A stretch of DNA of 64,000 bases from Flavobacteriales bacterium (GTDB taxonomy: Bacteria > Bacteroidota > Bacteroidia > Flavobacteriales_D > Crocinitomicaceae). The position numbers and the translations under genes were made by a program. Shown piece after piece: positions 9,434 to 17,552 of the stretch (its first letter is position 1; the number at the start of each line of letters is the position of its first letter). The notes below the pieces were generated by a model that did no database searches, was not told the origin of the DNA, and saw only the letters and a program-made list of their open reading frames with translations. The stretch lies in the NCBI GenBank assembly GCA_947488235.1, contig CANLAQ010000002.1, positions 38,190 through 102,189 of the forward strand, given 5' to 3'.

Positions 9434-10697
9434 CTTGATCTAATAAATAACCAAACCTCCAACAATCTTCATAACTATTATAAAGGGGCGCTGGCGCAAC
9501 TCGAATTACATTCGGCGCTCTCCAATCAGCAACTACACCAAGTTTACTTAAGGCATCAAATAATTCTTTTCCTTGTCCTTTAGTCATAATGGATAATTGT
9601 GCACCTCTTTGGCTTTTGTCTTTGGGTGTAATTAATTCGAAGGTGCAGTTTTCCAGATTTCTTTCTGAAACTTTTTCAATAATAAATTGAAGGTACGCCG
9701 TCATTTGATCTCTCTTTTCTCCAATTGCTTTCATTCCAGCAGCTTCGAATAATTCTAGTGAAGCAAGATGCACCGCCATTCCTAAAACAGGCGCATTACT
9801 CAGTTGCCACCCTTCTGCTCCAGGAATTGGATCAAAAACAGATTCCATTTTAAAGCGTTCTTCTTTATTGTGTCCCCACCACCCTGCAAATCGTTTTAAG
9901 GCCTTATTATAAGCATGTTTTTCATGTACAAACATTCCAGCAACGCCACCAGGGGAGGAATTTAAATATTTATATCCGCACCAAGCGGCAAAATCAACAC
10001 CCCAATCATGCAAGTTTAAATTAATATTTCCCGCAGCATGAGCCAAGTCAAATCCAGCTATTGCGCCAACTGCATGAGATGCATCAGTAATGGCTTTCAT
10101 ATCAAACAATTGTCCAGAGTAATAATTTACACCGCCAATCATTACTAATGCAAGTTCATCACCTAAAGAATTAATTTTAGCAAGAATATCTTCTAAATGA
10201 ATTAATTGTTCTCCTTCTCGCGGACCAATTTCTACTAAATTATCCTTACTTAATCCATGAAATTCTACCTGAGAAGCCAGAGCGTATTGATCACTAGGAA
10301 AGGCTTTTGCCTCGCATAATATTTTAGTCCTTTTTCCTTTGGGCTGGTAAAAAGATACCATTAATAAATGTAAATTGGTCGTAAGGGAATGAGTAACGAC
10401 AACTTCAGAGGCTTTAGCACCGACAACTTTTGCCGCCATAGCACTTAAATTCTCATGGTAGGAGAACCAAGGCCTTCTCGAAACAAAATGACCTTCTACT
10501 CCAAATTTACCCCAGTCCTCTAATTCCTCCAATATATAAGTCTTCGCTTTTTTCGGTTGTAATCCTAATGAGTTACCGGTAAAATAAACTAATGCATCAG
10601 AATGATAGTTAGGAAAGATAAACTCGTCCCTAAAATGTCTTAAGGGATCCTTGTTGTCTAATTCTTTTGCAAAGGCAAAGGAGTCGTCGAAAAACAT
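9420..10697 (-). CDS. kynU: Kynureninase
   Basis: PLP enzyme that cleaves kynurenine or 3-hydroxykynurenine to (3-hydroxy)anthranilate and alanine, in tryptophan catabolism or de novo NAD synthesis. With the ATG at 10697 it has 425 residues. FTGNSLGLQPK (39-49) is the N-terminal signature. Asp217 and His220 lie in the PLP-contacting segment AGFDLAHAAGN, and the PLP lysine is K243 in GYKYLNSSPGG. The frame is open to 10754, but that would overlap hemL and add an unrelated leader. No other kynurenine-pathway gene is in the window, so the physiological direction is open. Confidence 0.93.
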   Translation of the reverse strand: MFFDDSFAFAKELDNKDPLRHFRDEFIFPNYHSDALVYFTGNSLGLQPKKAKTYILEELEDWGKFGVEGHFVSRRPWFSYHENLSAMAAKVVGAKASEVVVTHSLTTNLHLLMVSFYQPKGKRTKILCEAKAFPSDQYALASQVEFHGLSKDNLVEIGPREGEQLIHLEDILAKINSLGDELALVMIGGVNYYSGQLFDMKAITDASHAVGAIAGFDLAHAAGNINLNLHDWGVDFAAWCGYKYLNSSPGGVAGMFVHEKHAYNKALKRFAGWWGHNKEERFKMESVFDPIPGAEGWQLSNAPVLGMAVHLASLELFEAAGMKAIGEKRDQMTAYLQFIIEKVSERNLENCTFELITPKDKSQRGAQLSIMTKGQGKELFDALSKLGVVADWRAPNVIRVAPAPLYNSYEDCWRFGYLLDQAIQK

Positions 10698-10728
10698 AAG
10701 CGCTCGAATTTTGTTATTTTTGTAAAAA

Positions 10729-10754
10729 CAAAGATAAACAAGATAATGAGTCAA
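10729..10754 (-). promoter_or_regulatory. kynU promoter in the hemL/kynU divergent gap
   Basis: On the minus strand TTG (10754-10752) is followed after 15 nt by TATCTTTG (10736-10729), a full -7 match 31 nt before the kynU ATG. The spacer is shorter than the usual 17-23. On the plus strand TATTTTTG at 10715-10722 could be the -7 box of hemL, so the two promoters would nearly abut in the 48-bp gap. Confidence 0.4.
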
Positions 10755-12053
10755 TTGAATAGAAGTAATTCGGAAAAGTTATTTGAGACCTCTAGCCGCT
10801 ATTTCCCGGGCGGTGTAAACTCACCAGTGCGCGCCTTTCGTTCAGTAGGAGGGACGCCAATATTTATTAAAAGGGGTGATGGATGTACTTTGTGGGATGA
10901 GGACGATAATCAATATATTGATTTTTGTTGTAGTTGGGGGCCTTTAATTCTTGGTCACAATCACCCTAAGGTTTTTTCTGGTATTGTTTCCACTTTACAA
11001 AATGGATCAAGTTTCGGAGCTCCTACGCGTAAAGAAAATGAGTTGGCGGCATTAATTCTAGATAGAATTCCTTTTATAGATAAGTTGCGTTTTGTTTCTT
11101 CGGGTACTGAAGCGGTGATGTCTGCAATTCGATTGGCAAGAGGGGCTACTGGAAAATCAAAAATCGTGAAATTTGATGGGTGTTATCATGGTCATGTTGA
11201 TTCACTTTTAGTTAAAGCCGGCAGTGGATTAATTACTTTTGGAACATCCTCAAGTGCAGGGGTTCCAGAAGCATTAGCGCAAGAAACTATTGTTTTACCT
11301 TTAAATGATATCGCGCTTTTAACGCAATGCTTAGAACAAAATAAAGCGGAAATCGCTTGTGTTATTATCGAGCCTGTACCAGCAAATAATGGACTCCTTT
11401 TACAGGACAAAGTTTTTTTAGAGGCACTCAGGGCTCTTTGTACAAAAAATGACATTTTATTAATTTTTGATGAGGTAATATCAGGTTTTAGAGTTGCCTT
11501 TGGCGGGGCGTCTATGTTGTATGGAATTCATCCTGACATTGTTACTTATGGGAAAATTATGGGTGGAGGCTTACCCGTTGGAGCCTACGGAGCAAAAAGA
11601 GAAATTATGTCTTTTGTTTCTCCAGAAGGACCTGTTTACCAAGCCGGGACACTTTCTGGAAATCCCGTTGCAATGGCCGCAGGTATTGCACAATTAACCG
11701 AGTGCTCAGCTCCAGGATTTTATGAAGGTCTTGCAGATAAAACAAAAACATTTGTATCAACAATTAATAAACACGCTTCAGAAAAACAATATCCATTTGA
11801 GATTGTGTCTATTGGTTCTATATTTTGGCTCTCGTTTGATGGTAAAAAAAGAATAATTGCAGCATCTGACATTAATCCCGACATGCATTATTTTAACCTC
11901 TTACATCATGCTTTGCTTGAAAAAGGTGTTTATTTAGGCCCAAGCGGGTACGAGGTAGGTTTCATTTCTGCTGCCCATGACGAACAAACGCTGTCAATTG
12001 CCGCAATAGCTTTTTGTGAAGTACTTGATTTTATATTTATCAATACAAAATGA
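10746..12053 (+). CDS. hemL: Glutamate-1-semialdehyde 2,1-aminomutase
   Basis: PLP/PMP enzyme that makes 5-aminolevulinate, the C5-pathway precursor of heme. The 435-residue protein has RYFPGGVNSPVRAF (18-31), SSGTEAVMSAIRLARG (118-133), the cofactor-contacting DEVISGFR, and the Schiff-base Lys270 in TYGKIMGGGLPVGAYG. It is the first gene of a run in which each gene overlaps or nearly abuts the next: hemL/SDR by 4 nt, then cruF, crtZ and crtYcd. Heme and carotenoid synthesis are therefore probably co-transcribed. Confidence 0.96.
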   Translation: MSQLNRSNSEKLFETSSRYFPGGVNSPVRAFRSVGGTPIFIKRGDGCTLWDEDDNQYIDFCCSWGPLILGHNHPKVFSGIVSTLQNGSSFGAPTRKENELAALILDRIPFIDKLRFVSSGTEAVMSAIRLARGATGKSKIVKFDGCYHGHVDSLLVKAGSGLITFGTSSSAGVPEALAQETIVLPLNDIALLTQCLEQNKAEIACVIIEPVPANNGLLLQDKVFLEALRALCTKNDILLIFDEVISGFRVAFGGASMLYGIHPDIVTYGKIMGGGLPVGAYGAKREIMSFVSPEGPVYQAGTLSGNPVAMAAGIAQLTECSAPGFYEGLADKTKTFVSTINKHASEKQYPFEIVSIGSIFWLSFDGKKRIIAASDINPDMHYFNLLHHALLEKGVYLGPSGYEVGFISAAHDEQTLSIAAIAFCEVLDFIFINTK

Positions 12054-13057
12054 TTTTAGTAACGGGCGCTAGTGGATTAGTTGGAAGTCATTTGCTTTGC
12101 CAATTGACTCAAGAAGAGCCTATTGTCCGCGCTTTATACCGATCTGAAAACAGAAAACAAGATGCTAAGGAAATCTTTAATTTTTATTTTAAGGAAAAAG
12201 CAGATCTATTTTTCAATAAAATAGAGTGGATAAAAGGAGATATTCTTTCTCTTACTGATCTAGTGTTAATGTTTAATGATATAACGCATGTTTATCACTG
12301 TGCAGCATTAGTGTCTTTTCATAAAGCTGACTTTCATCGTTGCCTGCAGGTAAACAGAGAAGGGACTGCTAATATTGTTAATTTCTGCTTAAAACATAAG
12401 GTTGAAAAACTATGTTATGTCAGCTCAACCGCTGCACTATCGTACAATACAATTGGATTAACGGATGAATCATTTAAGTGGACGCCTGGGCCAGAAGTAA
12501 GTGGATATTCAATTTCAAAATTTGCAGCTGAAAAAGAAGTTTGGAGAGGAGTTGAAGAAGGATTGAAGGCAGTAATTATTAATCCCTGTGTAATTCTTGG
12601 GCCTGGATCTTGGAAAGAAAGTTCTCTTTCAATTTTTAAATCAGCCTCTAAAGGAATAGGATTTTATCCAAGTGGATCTAACGCCATTGTAGATGTTAGA
12701 GATGTGGTTTACTCTATGCACTTTTTAATGAACTCTGAAATTTCAAGCAAGAAATTTTTATGTACAGGCCCAAATATTACCTTCAAAGAATTGCTAGAAG
12801 CCCTTGCGGTTCTGTTCAATAAAAGCGCTCCTAAAATTAAGTCCCCCCGCTTGTTGTCTTTAATTGTTGCTGCATTTTCCGAAGTAATAAATTTAATATT
12901 GCGGAAAAGAGCTGGTTTAACGATAGAATCTGTATATTCAGCCTATAAGAATATAACTTATGATAACCGATTGATTTGTGAAACAACAGGGGTAAAATTT
13001 CATTCTTTGTCCGACACATTAGAGCATGCCATAAAAGGAAAAATAGAAAGAAATTGA
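12050..13057 (+). CDS. NAD-dependent epimerase/dehydratase family (extended SDR)
   Basis: Extended short-chain dehydrogenase of the dihydroflavonol-reductase/3-beta-hydroxysteroid-dehydrogenase-like group. The N-terminal TGASGLVGSHL is the NAD(P) glycine motif (about residues 5-15). VYHCAALVSFH and CYVSSTAAL follow, and the catalytic YxxxK is YSISK near residue 152. The 335-residue product ends in an uncharacterised substrate domain. Its ATG overlaps the hemL stop by 4 nt and its stop is one base before cruF. The context hints at isoprenoid or carotenoid modification, but the substrate cannot be read from the sequence. Confidence 0.82.
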   Translation: MILVTGASGLVGSHLLCQLTQEEPIVRALYRSENRKQDAKEIFNFYFKEKADLFFNKIEWIKGDILSLTDLVLMFNDITHVYHCAALVSFHKADFHRCLQVNREGTANIVNFCLKHKVEKLCYVSSTAALSYNTIGLTDESFKWTPGPEVSGYSISKFAAEKEVWRGVEEGLKAVIINPCVILGPGSWKESSLSIFKSASKGIGFYPSGSNAIVDVRDVVYSMHFLMNSEISSKKFLCTGPNITFKELLEALAVLFNKSAPKIKSPRLLSLIVAAFSEVINLILRKRAGLTIESVYSAYKNITYDNRLICETTGVKFHSLSDTLEHAIKGKIERN

Positions 13058-13058
13058 G

Positions 13059-13697
13059 ATGACATTTCAAAAAATAAATAGGGAGCTTTTTGTAATAATC
13101 ATTCTGATTATTTTATATAGCGTTGGACTATTTGGTATTTTATCCCCAACATGGAAATCCGTTATTTTACCTTTATCGTCGATAAATTTGACGCTGTCTT
13201 TTCTCGCTATAATTTTTACCATTGAAGCACCAAGGGGAAAGATAATTAAATTTTTATTTCTTGCTTTCTTAATCGGTTGGTTGTCTGAATGGGTTGGCGT
13301 CAATACAGGCTATCTTTTTGGCGTTTATCATTATGATGTAAACTTGGGAGCAAAAATATTCGGCGTTCCTTTAGTGATTGGATTGAATTGGGCTTCTTTA
13401 ACAGTTGGCGCTTCTTATTGGGCTTCTAGACTTTCAAAGCAAAGATTCCTTAGAATATTAATTGGCGCCTTAATCATGGTTCTTTTTGATATATTAATGG
13501 AACCCGTTGCTATTAGAAATGAATATTGGACTTGGGATAACAATTATATCCCAATTTATAACTATGTTTCTTGGCTGTTTGTTTCTTTATTATTACAGAC
13601 TATTTATTTTTATTGGATAAAAGAATCAATGAACAAAGTAGTAGGAGTCTTGTTTATTTTGATGAGTTTATTTTTTATAATTTTAAATTTATTTTAA
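13059..13697 (+). CDS. cruF: CruF-like carotenoid 1,2-hydratase (carotenoid biosynthesis protein)
   Basis: Integral membrane protein of 212 residues with about six or seven hydrophobic helices. The conserved motifs of the family are visible: EWVGVNTGYLFGVYHY (about 73-88), FGVPLVIGLNW, and FDILMEPVAIRNEYWTWD with IPIYNYVSW. Known relatives hydrate the psi-end of carotenoids to give the 1'-hydroxy group of saproxanthin or myxol-type pigments, or of bacterioruberin in archaea. Its position directly before crtZ and crtYcd supports a carotenoid role. The exact substrate is inferred. Its TAA overlaps the crtZ ATG by one base (TAATG). Confidence 0.82.
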   Translation: MTFQKINRELFVIIILIILYSVGLFGILSPTWKSVILPLSSINLTLSFLAIIFTIEAPRGKIIKFLFLAFLIGWLSEWVGVNTGYLFGVYHYDVNLGAKIFGVPLVIGLNWASLTVGASYWASRLSKQRFLRILIGALIMVLFDILMEPVAIRNEYWTWDNNYIPIYNYVSWLFVSLLLQTIYFYWIKESMNKVVGVLFILMSLFFIILNLF

Positions 13698-14176
13698 TGT
13701 TCTGGATAGGCCCCCTAATTTTAATTGCAACTTTTTTCCTAATGGAATTTGTCGCTTGGTGTACGCATAAATTTCTCATGCACGGCATAATGTGGTATTT
13801 CCATAAAGACCATCATCAAATTGAGCCGGGATTTTTCGAAAAAAATGATGTCTTCTTTCTAATCTTCGCAATTCCATCTTGGTTGTTCATCATGTTGGGT
13901 ATGATGTCAAAAAATTATGTATTGGTTTGGATTGGTTTTGGAATTGCTTGTTATGGAGCTTCTTATTTTTTGGTTCACGATGTCTATATTCACAGGAGAT
14001 TTTCCTGGTTAAGAAATATTGATCACCCTTATTTTTATGCGATCAGAAAAGCACATAAAATTCACCACAAAAACATCGGAAAAGAAGAAAGTGAATGTTT
14101 CGGAATGCTTTTGGTACCTAGGAAATTTTATAGAGAGGCGCGTACAGCGTATTTACGAAACACCCAAACCAAATGA
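13697..14176 (+). CDS. crtZ: Beta-carotene 3-hydroxylase
   Basis: Membrane di-iron hydroxylase that converts beta-carotene to beta-cryptoxanthin and zeaxanthin. The 159-residue protein shows the full set of histidine clusters: H24xxxxH29, H36xxH39H40, H94xxxxH99 and H120xxH123H124, set among about four hydrophobic helices. I chose ATG 13697 (MFWIGPLIL); the frame is open to 13571, but that overlaps cruF and is not family-like. Zeaxanthin is the kind of hydroxylated carotenoid used as antenna by some rhodopsins, which matters for the pump encoded at 21 kb. Confidence 0.92.
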   Translation: MFWIGPLILIATFFLMEFVAWCTHKFLMHGIMWYFHKDHHQIEPGFFEKNDVFFLIFAIPSWLFIMLGMMSKNYVLVWIGFGIACYGASYFLVHDVYIHRRFSWLRNIDHPYFYAIRKAHKIHHKNIGKEESECFGMLLVPRKFYREARTAYLRNTQTK

Positions 14177-14856
14177 GTCTTTATGCTATTTTAATTATCG
14201 GTGTTTTTATAGGGCCCCTCGCTTTAAGTTTTGATAAAAAGGTGGCATTCTATAAAGAAATTCGCTTTTTAATTTTAGGCTTGTTTGTAACGGGGGCTAT
14301 TTTTTTAATTTGGGATGAATATTTTACAATAAAAGAAGTATGGGGCTTTAATCCTAAGTATTTATTAGGGATTTATTTAGGTCACCTTCCCCTTGAGGAG
14401 GTCTTGTTTTTTATAATAGTTCCTTATAATTGTGTCTTTGTGCACCAAGTATTAAAAGCTTATTTTCCAAGTATTAAACTTAAAAATATTTCCAGTGTCT
14501 TTTTGGTAAGTATTGCGATAAGCGCTTTATCTCTAGCTTTATTTAATTATCATAATTGGTATACCTTTTCTACTTGCTCGTTGGCATTTATATTATGCAC
14601 AATTGCTATTCTATTGAAACCAAGATGGTTAAATAATTTTTCTTTTACTTATCTCGTTTGTCTGATCCCATTTTTATTTGTTAATGGAATTCTAACAGGA
14701 GCAGCTACTAGTGCGCCAATTGTCTGGTACTCGGAATCTCACATTATTGGCCTGCGGATACTTACGATTCCATTAGAGGATATCTATTATAATTTTTCCC
14801 TTTTAATTTTGGTTATTGCTTTTTTTGAATGGCAAAGAGGAAAATCACTTTCCTAA
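14173..14856 (+). CDS. crtY: Lycopene beta-cyclase, fused CrtYc-CrtYd (CarR-like) type
   Basis: Membrane lycopene cyclase that closes beta-ionone rings to give beta-carotene. It is 227 residues with about seven hydrophobic helices and two copies of the lycopene cyclase domain. The paired acidic motifs are HLPLEEVLFF (71-80) and IPLEDIYYN (199-207), as in the heterodimeric actinobacterial and fused fungal or Bacteroidota enzymes. It starts 4 nt before the end of crtZ and its 3' end overlaps convergent rfaE2 by 12 bases. beta-Carotene from this enzyme would also be the precursor of retinal for the rhodopsin. Confidence 0.9.
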   Translation: MSLYAILIIGVFIGPLALSFDKKVAFYKEIRFLILGLFVTGAIFLIWDEYFTIKEVWGFNPKYLLGIYLGHLPLEEVLFFIIVPYNCVFVHQVLKAYFPSIKLKNISSVFLVSIAISALSLALFNYHNWYTFSTCSLAFILCTIAILLKPRWLNNFSFTYLVCLIPFLFVNGILTGAATSAPIVWYSESHIIGLRILTIPLEDIYYNFSLLILVIAFFEWQRGKSLS

Positions 14857-15354
14857 TATTGCTGTAGTAGAATGCCCAGGAACCAAATCAATAGTGATTA
14901 CAGCTCCCCCAGATTTTTTAATTAGTGTTGATCCAACAATGAACTTTGTATTTTCCGGATTTTCTTCCTTTGCATCATAATCCCCACCTTTTACAAGAAC
15001 ATCTGGCAGAAGTGATTCAATACAATGAATAGGAGTGGGGTCATTAAATAAAATTACGCCGTCAACACAGCCCAATCCCGCCACAACGAGCTGTCTGTCC
15101 AATTGATTATGAATGGGTCTATTAGGAGCTTTATTTAAAATTTTTACAGATTCATCGGTGTTTAAAGCAACGATTAATTTAGTGCCAAGACTTGCAGCTT
15201 TAGTTAAATAAGTAACATGTCCAAGGTGCAATATATCAAAACAGCCATTGGTAAAAACAATTTTATCCCCTTTACTTTTCCAAGATTGGGCTTTAATAAT
15301 CGCCTCATCAAGAGATAAAATTTTATCATTTAAAATCTTCCAATGGTCGCTCAT
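14845..15354 (-). CDS. rfaE2: D-glycero-beta-D-manno-heptose 1-phosphate adenylyltransferase
   Basis: Nucleotidyltransferase that activates heptose 1-phosphate to ADP-heptose for LPS core. The 169-residue protein is a stand-alone version of the HldE C-terminal domain. TNGCFDILHLGHVTYL (about residues 35-50) carries the HxGH nucleotide motif, and the family motif VKGGDY follows. It lacks the kinase half found in proteobacterial HldE. Convergent overlap with crtY, then panD 29 nt upstream on the same strand. Confidence 0.9.
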   Translation of the reverse strand: MSDHWKILNDKILSLDEAIIKAQSWKSKGDKIVFTNGCFDILHLGHVTYLTKAASLGTKLIVALNTDESVKILNKAPNRPIHNQLDRQLVVAGLGCVDGVILFNDPTPIHCIESLLPDVLVKGGDYDAKEENPENTKFIVGSTLIKKSGGAVITIDLVPGHSTTAILGK

Positions 15355-15383
15355 GTTTTTTTATTAAAGTTAGCCATTAAGTT

Positions 15384-15734
15384 TTAGTCCAACAGGTTCG
15401 TTGTCTCATTTGGAAACACAAGTGATGGTTTAAAAGATTTTGCTTCTTCAAAGTCCATACTTGCGTAGGAGATGATTATAATAAGGTCATTGATTGCTAC
15501 TCTTCTAGCGGCTGGCCCATTTAGACAAATGTTTCCACTATTCGCCGCTCCTTTTATTACATAGGTTTCAAAGCGTTCACCATTATTAATATTAACTATT
15601 TGAACTTTCTCGCCCTCAATAATATTGGACGCATTCATGAGGGTTTCATCTATGGTGATACTCCCAATATAGTTCAAGTCTGCCTGAGTAACGCGAACTC
15701 TATGAATTTTAGATTTTAAAATCTGGATGTGCAT
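15384..15734 (-). CDS. panD: Aspartate 1-decarboxylase proenzyme
   Basis: Makes beta-alanine from aspartate for pantothenate and coenzyme A. The 116-residue proenzyme has the self-cleavage site YIGSITID (about residues 22-29), where the Gly-Ser bond is cut and the serine becomes the pyruvoyl group. LNGPAARR and the active-site region before it are intact. A TAATTTTG box on the minus strand about 18 nt upstream is a plausible -7 element. It lies between rfaE2 and panC, so the two pantothenate enzymes are adjacent. Confidence 0.95.
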   Translation of the reverse strand: MHIQILKSKIHRVRVTQADLNYIGSITIDETLMNASNIIEGEKVQIVNINNGERFETYVIKGAANSGNICLNGPAARRVAINDLIIIISYASMDFEEAKSFKPSLVFPNETTNLLD

Positions 15735-15773
15735 ATACTTATTTTAATATGCCGCAAAATTAAGCGAAATGTA

Positions 15774-16619
15774 TTAATTAAGCACTAAATTATCAATCAA
15801 TCGTACCTTTCCGCAGAAAGCGGCTATACAGCAAACGCAATCTTGCACCCAGTCTTTAACAGGAGAAAGGTCTGCCGCATTAACAATTTCAAGATATTCT
15901 AAAGATAGACCCCCTTCATTAAAAAAGGCCGTTGCTAATTTTTGTAGCTCATTAATCGAATATTTATCTTTGTTTTCTTGAACAAAACAAAGGGTTTTCC
16001 AAATAATTTCAGCAGCGTTGATTTCTTGTTCATTAAGCAAGAGATTTCTGCTGCTCATCGCAAGCCCATTGAACTCGCGCTTTGTTGGACAGGCAATAAT
16101 TTCAATAGGCAATTCTAGCACCTTTACAAGCTGTTTAACTACTAAAACTTGCTGATAGTCTTTTTGTCCGAAAAAGGCTTTTTGAGGCTGCACGATATTA
16201 AATAAAATTTCTACCACCTGAGCTACTCCGTCGAAATGCCCAGGGCGAAATTTTCCCTCAAGGCGCTCACAAATAGAATCGAAATCAATTTTTGAGGGCT
16301 CAACATTATTTTGATATATTTCACTTACTTCTGGTACAAAAATTATAACATCAGTAAAATTATTAAGCAGTAAAAGATCAGCCTCTAATGTTTTAGGATA
16401 TTGAGCTAAATCCTCTGCTTTATTAAATTGGGTGGGATTGATGAAAATACTTACTACAACCACATCACAAGTCCCTACGGCCTCATGAATAAGGGAAATA
16501 TGTCCAGCATGCAAGGCCCCCATTGTTGGAACAAAACCAATTGATTTATCAGCCTTACGCCAAGCTAAGAGCGCTGTGTTAAGTTCGTTTCTGCTGGCTA
16601 CAATTGTTGGAGGTATCAT
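15774..16619 (-). CDS. panC: Pantothenate synthetase
   Basis: ATP-dependent ligation of pantoate and beta-alanine. The 281-residue protein has the nucleotide motif VPTMGALHAGHISLI (about 30-44). FINPTQFNKAEDL, RPGHFDGVAQVV, FFGQKDYQQ and MSSRNLLL follow, all family hallmarks. ATG at 16619. TAGCTTTG on the minus strand (plus 16643-16650) is a candidate -7 box. It is divergent from the glycogen-synthase-like gene. Confidence 0.96.
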   Translation of the reverse strand: MIPPTIVASRNELNTALLAWRKADKSIGFVPTMGALHAGHISLIHEAVGTCDVVVVSIFINPTQFNKAEDLAQYPKTLEADLLLLNNFTDVIIFVPEVSEIYQNNVEPSKIDFDSICERLEGKFRPGHFDGVAQVVEILFNIVQPQKAFFGQKDYQQVLVVKQLVKVLELPIEIIACPTKREFNGLAMSSRNLLLNEQEINAAEIIWKTLCFVQENKDKYSINELQKLATAFFNEGGLSLEYLEIVNAADLSPVKDWVQDCVCCIAAFCGKVRLIDNLVLN

Positions 16620-16718
16620 TCAGTCTTCTTCTTTTGAGGGAACAAAGCTATTTGTTTTTATGAAAGTACGTTATTTTTCCGTAAATTTGCCTTCACTACT
16701 ATGTAAGTTAACTGTTCA

Positions 16719-17540
16719 ATGGAAAAAAAGAAAGTACTGTTTATTTCCCAAGAAATTTTCCCGTTTTTACCGAAGTCTGAGATTTCTTCTGTTGCAAGAA
16801 GACTTCCTCAAATTACGCAAGAAGAAGGAAAGGAAATTCGTGTGTTCACTCCTCGTTATGGTGTGATTAATGAAAGGAGACATCAATTACATGAAGTAAT
16901 TCGTTTGTCTGGTCTAAATTTATCTATTGATGATCAAGATCACCCTTTAATTATTAAGGTCGCTTCTGTAAGTGCTGCAAAAATGCAGGTATACTTTATT
17001 GACAACGATGATTTTTTTAAGAGAAATACAACCTTGACTGACGATAACAATGTTTTTTTTAAGGACAATGACGAAAGAGCCATGTTCTTTTGTAGAGGGG
17101 TTCTAGAAACAGTTAAAAAACTTGGATGGCAACCCGATGTGATTCATTGTAATGGTTGGTTTACCGGAATTATGGCATTGTACATTAAGCACATTTATAA
17201 TAAAGACCCACACTTTAAAAACACAAAGGTGGTTTATAATTTATTTAACGATTCTTTTGATGTTCCTTGGGATGCGCGTTTTGCTGAAAAATTACAGATG
17301 GATGGCTTCTCAAAAGCAATTGCTCAAAAGTTTGTTGATACAAGTTTTGAAAATATTACCAAAGTTTTCATTGAAAACTCTGATGGTGTTTCAATTTCAG
17401 CAGAAACGCTTGATGCACCATTGCAAGATATTTACGATGCTTATTCTGGGCATAAATTGGATTACACAGTCGAGGAAAATCAATCAAAAGCTTTTTCAGA
17501 ATTTTTTGATAAAGTGATTGATGAGCCTGTTCTTGCTTAA
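16719..17540 (+). CDS. Glycogen/starch synthase N-domain protein, probably not catalytic
   Basis: The 273-residue protein resembles only the N-terminal half (GT5 catalytic N-domain) of glycogen synthase: VLFISQEIFPF at the start, RVFTPRYG, and PDVIHCNGWFTGIMALYIK. The whole C-terminal GT-B domain is absent; full enzymes are about 480 residues. The ADP-glucose-binding K-T-G-G motif expected after the first strand reads K19-S-E-I here. It therefore looks like a conserved non-catalytic derivative. It lies just before a DUF4270 lipoprotein and glmS, all on the plus strand with small gaps, which suggests a cell-envelope role. TAAATTTG at 16682-16689 is a possible -7 box. Confidence 0.75.
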   Translation: MEKKKVLFISQEIFPFLPKSEISSVARRLPQITQEEGKEIRVFTPRYGVINERRHQLHEVIRLSGLNLSIDDQDHPLIIKVASVSAAKMQVYFIDNDDFFKRNTTLTDDNNVFFKDNDERAMFFCRGVLETVKKLGWQPDVIHCNGWFTGIMALYIKHIYNKDPHFKNTKVVYNLFNDSFDVPWDARFAEKLQMDGFSKAIAQKFVDTSFENITKVFIENSDGVSISAETLDAPLQDIYDAYSGHKLDYTVEENQSKAFSEFFDKVIDEPVLA

Positions 17541-17552
17541 ATATTCATACTA

